Of a stretch of DNA of 64,000 bases, positions 60,942-64,000 are shown piece after piece. Source of the stretch: Hoplostethus atlanticus (Eukaryota; Chordata; Actinopteri; Trachichthyiformes; Trachichthyidae); NCBI GenBank assembly GCA_034670405.1, contig JAXDDX010000213.1, forward strand, positions 329,501-393,500, written 5' to 3'. The notes under the pieces are model-generated. The model saw only the letters and a program-made list of their open reading frames with translations. It did no database searches and was not told where the DNA came from. The position numbers and the translations under genes are program-made. Each line of letters begins with the position of its first letter. Positions within the stretch are counted from its first letter, which is position 1.

Positions 60942-62624
60942 GCAATATAGGAAGAAGAAATCCGAGCTGACATCATCTGTCTCTCTCAGCGCAAACCCTG
61001 ACCTTGTCTCGGCGCCCCCTGAAGACGGGACGCAATCTCTGTTCTCCTCCCATTTAGAAGAGTAAAATATTCCATTTCCCCTCGTGGCAGAAGGAGTGTA
61101 AGAATACGCCCGTGCTTTCAATCCGCTTTGAAAAAAAAACCATTTTGTTGCAGTGGTTGTGCAACGATTTCATGATAGGAGCGATTGCAACAGCAGCAGG
61201 ATCTGGGAAGAAGGGTGTATTTCCTCAGCTCAAGTAGAGCACAGAAAGTAGAGGGTCTAGTACTTCAGGTACTTCTGGTACTTCAGATTGTCTTCTATCT
61301 AAAAGTGTTAAAATAACACTGGTTGGTTAGTAAGACATTTATACAGTCGAATCAGTTCACAACTGGTATAGAAAACGAAGCTACATCCGCTGAGACCCAA
61401 TAATGACAGAAAAAAAACATTGCTGCTGATGTCACGTGAACGCCTCATAAATTCACTGCCTGGTGTTTTCCATTTTCTTACATCACGCCTGTAGGAACTA
61501 TTTAAAGCACATAACAGGCTTTTACAGCTACACATGGCATTGAACTGACGCCGAGACAACGAGTGCAACAGCAGAATGACGTTAAACTCCTAGATCACCG
61601 CCGTTATTAATCAAAAGTGATCAATACATTATGAATCAGCTGTGAGGAGTGCAGGGATGAGAGACAGTTGGTGTAACAAAACATTTTACATGGCTCATAT
61701 ATCATTTATAAATGTAGTTTTGGTCTAAATGCTGTTTAGAGGCTTTACCTCCCTGCCAAGTGTCACATCCCTGAATGCTGTTATACAATTTATTGATCAT
61801 TAAAATCGCCACTGAATAGTAGACACTTTGAATTTAGACTCTGTGTAAGCATCGCCCGTTAAAAGCCCATATTGATAGTTTCTAATTATTACATTTCATG
61901 ACCTTAGGCCCTCATTTATAGCACATTATTAATTTCAAAGAAGATGCCAGGGATTTAAGATATGAGACTATAAACTGGTGGTTTTCTCCAGAGAGACTTT
62001 CAGCGAGCCCAACAGAGGAATAAGCTTAAATCAGATCACCAACATTACAAGCAGCCAGTAGTAAGGAGTGCAAGGGGTCAGAGCCACGGCGCCCTGGCGA
62101 TCCACCGAACAAAATACCCCCGTGACCCTGGAGCCATCCTGTATAATAAAGAAGTGAAATGAAATAACATCCGAGGTGAGAGGTAGGGCGGATTTTATTT
62201 CTTTTCCTCTTTCACTTCAAGACTATTCATCAGTTTGAGAGCAATAATTTGAGAACACGAAGTTTCCTCTTCACTCCTAAAAAAACAACAACTTCCTTTT
62301 TTGCAGATAGCGGGGTGATGTCTCACAGCTGCAGGCGCTTGAAAGCCTGAAACGTTTTTCAGAGGCTGCCGTTAAAAAGGCACGGTGTGATGAGCTGGTT
62401 TGGGCGCTAACAACGTGCCTTCTGTGGGGGTTTCTATCAGACAGATGCTGACTGTAATGATGCTCAGGCAAGCGTGGCCAGCCCAGGCACCTATTCCCCC
62501 CGTGCGCCGCCTCCAACAGGCTCAGCCAAATTAACCATTGTCTATTTAAAGGCAGAATTCAATTGTTTCCTGCAGGTTTGCGGATCATCCCAGGTTACAC
62601 CCCCCGTGCTCTCTCTCCTCCCAG

Positions 62625-62687
62625 GTTAACTATGGGCAGATTGAGTCTGCAGGGGCCATGCTAGACCGAACACACATCATCACCATG
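62625..62687 (+). CDS. Candidate small exon, 21 codons
   Basis: A strong acceptor (tgctctctctcctcccag) precedes a 63-base open segment reading NYGQIESAGAMLDRTHI in the phase-0 frame, followed by a donor (ATG/gtaatg). The peptide looks protein-like but I do not recognise it. Together with two similar segments further right it could be part of a plus-strand gene leaving the window. The evidence is splice-site strength and phase only. Confidence 0.3.
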
Positions 62688-62785
62688 GTAATGGGAAGCA
62701 CCAGGGTTGAGATGGCTCTCTAGCATCACCTACTGATAGACGGCGATGCACTTCTCATAATGTCTGCACAAGCTCAGAGCACAGA

Positions 62786-62870
62786 GCTTTCCAAAGTGGG
62801 GTCCTGGGACAGTCCAGGGGTCCTTGAGGGGGATTCCAGGTGGTCCCCAGAAAAGTACTGAACCAGAACT
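62786..62870. mobile_element. Second, diverged copy of the same MITE end
   Basis: ctttccaaagtggggtcctg followed by caggggtccttgagggg matches the complement of 4,903-4,971 in opposite orientation. Confidence 0.45.
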
Positions 62871-63318
62871 GCAAAACCCTTTTCAGATGGGGTTCGTTAT
62901 CTTATTGAGTGCAGGTCCTTGACATGGAAAGGTTTGCACTACGCCACTCAAGTCTCAGGAATAATGCTGAGCTGATTTCCTTCTTTTCATCTTCTCCTCA
63001 GCATCTATATATTAGATGGTATACTGTTACAATGCACTGCTGGACACATCCCTTCTCTGCAGCTGCAACTTCACTATAAGCCGTACCGTCTGTGTGTCTC
63101 TCTCTTCATAATTTATACACCTAAATACACATAATTCAAACTCATAACATGCTCAGGTATTTTCAGTCATTCTGTTTTTTGTAAAATGTGCTGTACAAAC
63201 GAGATGAACTAGCCTTGCGTGGAGCCCTGCACAGCTCTGCTCCACATCCTTCTCATTACGCTACAACCATGCACGGGCAGAGAATGTGATTTTTAACCTG
63301 GTCCGTCTGTCTGGGCAG

Positions 63319-63366
63319 CAGGGTGCCGTCCTTCCACCGCAGAAACTGGAGGTCGCCCCCGTGTTG
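63319..63366 (+). CDS. Candidate small exon, 16 codons
   Basis: The acceptor gtctgtctgggcag (or three bases on, after the next CAG) and donor TTG/gtaagc bound a 48-base open segment reading GAVLPPQKLEVAPVL, phase 0 at both ends. It is compatible in phase with the candidates at 62,625 and 63,934. The family is unknown. Confidence 0.3.
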
Positions 63367-63757
63367 GTAAGCATCAGCCCTGCTGAACCCCTACCAGCTC
63401 CAGGAGGGCTGTTCTGTAGCCGACCGATGTAGTATCACTTTATTATGATGCTGATGATGATTCCTTGATCTCATCTTGGTTCAGGACAGATTCCGTGTGG
63501 TTTCTTCCTGTTCAGGCAGCTGTTTTGTTTTTGTTTTTTCAGATCCTTGCCTCAAAAAGATGGAAATCAGGTCACACTGTAGGCGCTTCTCAACCTTATA
63601 TAACTAATGTGTCCGTCAAACACCTCATTTATGCATCATTCCAAGTACTCAGTGAATTTATTCAGCGCAATCCACCATGCTGACACCTCAGATATCTAGC
63701 TGTCAAAAGGCAAAAGTGACAAGCAGGCTGATTGCCCCATCTGCTGCCTGTTTGTGT

Positions 63758-63760
<3 letters not shown>

Positions 63761-63850
<90 letters not shown>
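63761..63850. repeat. (GT)45 microsatellite
   Basis: About 90 bases of perfect gt, the longest dinucleotide array in the window. It lies between two of the candidate small exons. Confidence 0.97.
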
Positions 63851-63853
<3 letters not shown>

Positions 63854-63933
63854 TCTCATGCATACAGTACCTGCATGTGTGATAGAAACAGGGGAGGCCT
63901 TTTCGTGTCGTCTCTAAGCTGTTTGTCTGCAGC

Positions 63934-63966
63934 GCCTGTCAACCCCCGTCGTCTCAGACAGCCAGG
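63934..63966 (+). CDS. Candidate small exon, 11 codons
   Basis: A pyrimidine-rich acceptor (ctgtttgtctgcag) and donor (CAG/gtatgc) bound 33 open bases reading RLSTPVVSDSQ, again phase 0. It could be an alternatively used microexon. It is too short to be significant alone. Confidence 0.28.
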
Positions 63967-64000
63967 TATGCAGATCTGGGAGATGAACGCCCGGCCCCAC

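Larger units (their letters stand above)
57180..62620. other. Upstream region of the LRR gene; mostly non-coding
   Basis: Should hold the LRR gene's promoter and 5'UTR exon on the minus strand, but no TATA box or first exon can be fixed. 60,200-60,700 and 61,600-62,060 are unique, unbroken by repeats, and candidate conserved elements. Confidence 0.45.

Overview
This is vertebrate nuclear DNA, most likely from a ray-finned (teleost) fish. The basis is the extreme density of (CA/GT)n, (GA/CT)n and tetranucleotide microsatellites, several tRNA-derived SINE relics with the fish-type 3' domain (SINE core around 23,600, 47,950 and 55,040), hAT-type MITEs and a decayed hAT transposase, all surrounding a small multi-exon gene. 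There are no prokaryotic features such as operons, ribosome binding sites or a CRISPR array.

Layout. 1-53,500 is almost entirely non-coding: microsatellites, purine or pyrimidine tracts, minisatellites and old transposable elements, with scattered stretches of ordinary unique sequence that could hold conserved regulatory elements. Notable blocks are a pyrimidine-rich tract (590-1,215), an LTR-retrotransposon-end-like segment (about 6,655-7,110), a repeat island with a coiled-coil pseudogene and a hAT transposase relic (about 11,750-15,190), a 24-base-unit minisatellite (31,683-32,165), and a SINE split by an inverted-repeat MITE (43,906-44,655).

53,560-57,165 (minus strand) is the only gene I can support well. 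It is a six-exon gene for a secreted leucine-rich-repeat (LRR) protein: signal peptide, cysteine-rich LRRNT cap, ten 24-residue LRRs and an LRRCT cap, 358 residues if read through. Splice sites and phases are coherent, but three single-base insertions (in exons 3, 4 and 6) break the frame. It is therefore either a young pseudogene or an intact gene with assembly errors. Its introns hold two transposon insertions, one with a perfect 8-base target duplication and one only 10 bases from a splice donor.

57,200-64,000 is again mostly non-coding. Three short segments on the plus strand near the right edge (62,625-62,687, 63,319-63,366, 63,934-63,966) look like in-phase small exons and may belong to a second gene running off the window. 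I did not find a new biological system. The most useful observations are the frameshift pattern in the LRR gene, the nested transposons and the candidate small exons.
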